A DNA stretch of 6,796 bases from JBLNBU01 sp050260215 (lineage in GTDB: Bacteria; Pseudomonadota; Alphaproteobacteria; Rhodospirillales; Magnetospirillaceae). Location: positions 1 through 6,796 of the forward strand of contig JBLNBU010000269.1 in assembly GCA_050260215.1 (NCBI GenBank), read 5' to 3'. Both the position numbers and the translations under genes were made by a program. This document shows positions 6,699 through 6,796 of this stretch, one piece after another. Position 1 is the stretch's first letter. Each line of letters starts with the position of its first letter. A model generated the notes under the pieces. It was not told where the DNA came from, did not search any database, and saw only the letters and a program-made list of their open reading frames with translations.

Positions 6699-6721
6699 GG
6701 GAAGAAGCGGCGGGCGGCGAA

Positions 6722-6743
6722 GGGGGGCGCAACCCCGCCCCCC
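6722..6743 (+). terminator. Possible terminator hairpin after the small repeat protein
   Basis: GGGGGGCG (6722-6729) and CGCCCCCC (6736-6743) form a perfect 8-bp stem around a 6-base loop, 23 bases after the stop codon. There is no T-run after it, so a classical intrinsic terminator is not met. The whole tail 6699-6796 is G/C homopolymer-rich and may contain sequence errors; no gene is seen in it. Confidence 0.3.
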
Positions 6744-6796
6744 CGGGCCCCCCCCGCGGGGGGTGGCAGGCCCCGGGCGGGGGGGGCCCCCAACAA

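Overview
The window is very GC-rich, with strong G/C preference at third codon positions and compact operons with overlapping genes. The response regulator and histidine kinase at 3968-6284 are clearly the ChvI/ChvG (ExoS) pair typical of alphaproteobacteria. Together with a cobalamin-riboswitch-controlled cobalt ECF transporter, this suggests an alphaproteobacterium, perhaps from the Rhodospirillales (Magnetospirillum-like). The genus is inferred from protein character, not from a search.

Layout, left to right. (1) 1-373, minus strand: the N-terminal part of a 2-hydroxychromene-2-carboxylate isomerase / DsbA-fold protein that runs off the left edge. (2) 424-1090, plus strand: a two-gene MNT/HEPT toxin-antitoxin module (mntA-hepT), divergent from the isomerase, with all recognisable catalytic and target residues intact and less extreme codon usage than its neighbours. 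(3) 1087-3543, minus strand: a complete cobalt-uptake operon in the order cbiM-cbiN-cbiQ-cbiO, each gene overlapping the next. Its last stop codon overlaps the hepT stop codon on the other strand, leaving no space for a terminator. (4) 3544-3876, minus strand: the operon's control region. It holds a good sigma70-type promoter, a cobalamin riboswitch aptamer starting almost at the predicted transcription start, and an expression platform in which two mutually exclusive helices can be drawn, one of which buries the cbiM Shine-Dalgarno sequence. (5) 3968-6284, plus strand: chvI and chvG, overlapping and divergent from the cobalt operon. (6) 6363-6698, plus strand: a small secreted protein made almost entirely of charged, aspartate/arginine-rich seven-residue repeats. 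(7) 6699-6796: G/C homopolymer-rich sequence with hairpin potential, either a terminator region or a weak end of an assembly.

How the parts work together. CbiM and CbiN form the cobalt-capturing membrane part, CbiQ couples it to the CbiO ATPase, and the riboswitch shuts the operon when cobalamin is plentiful. ChvG senses an envelope or acid signal in the periplasm and phosphorylates ChvI, which controls transcription. The small repeat protein just downstream of chvG would enter the same compartment as the ChvG sensor domain. A functional link is attractive but is inference from position only. It is the least explained gene in the window and, with the riboswitch expression platform, the most worthwhile lead.
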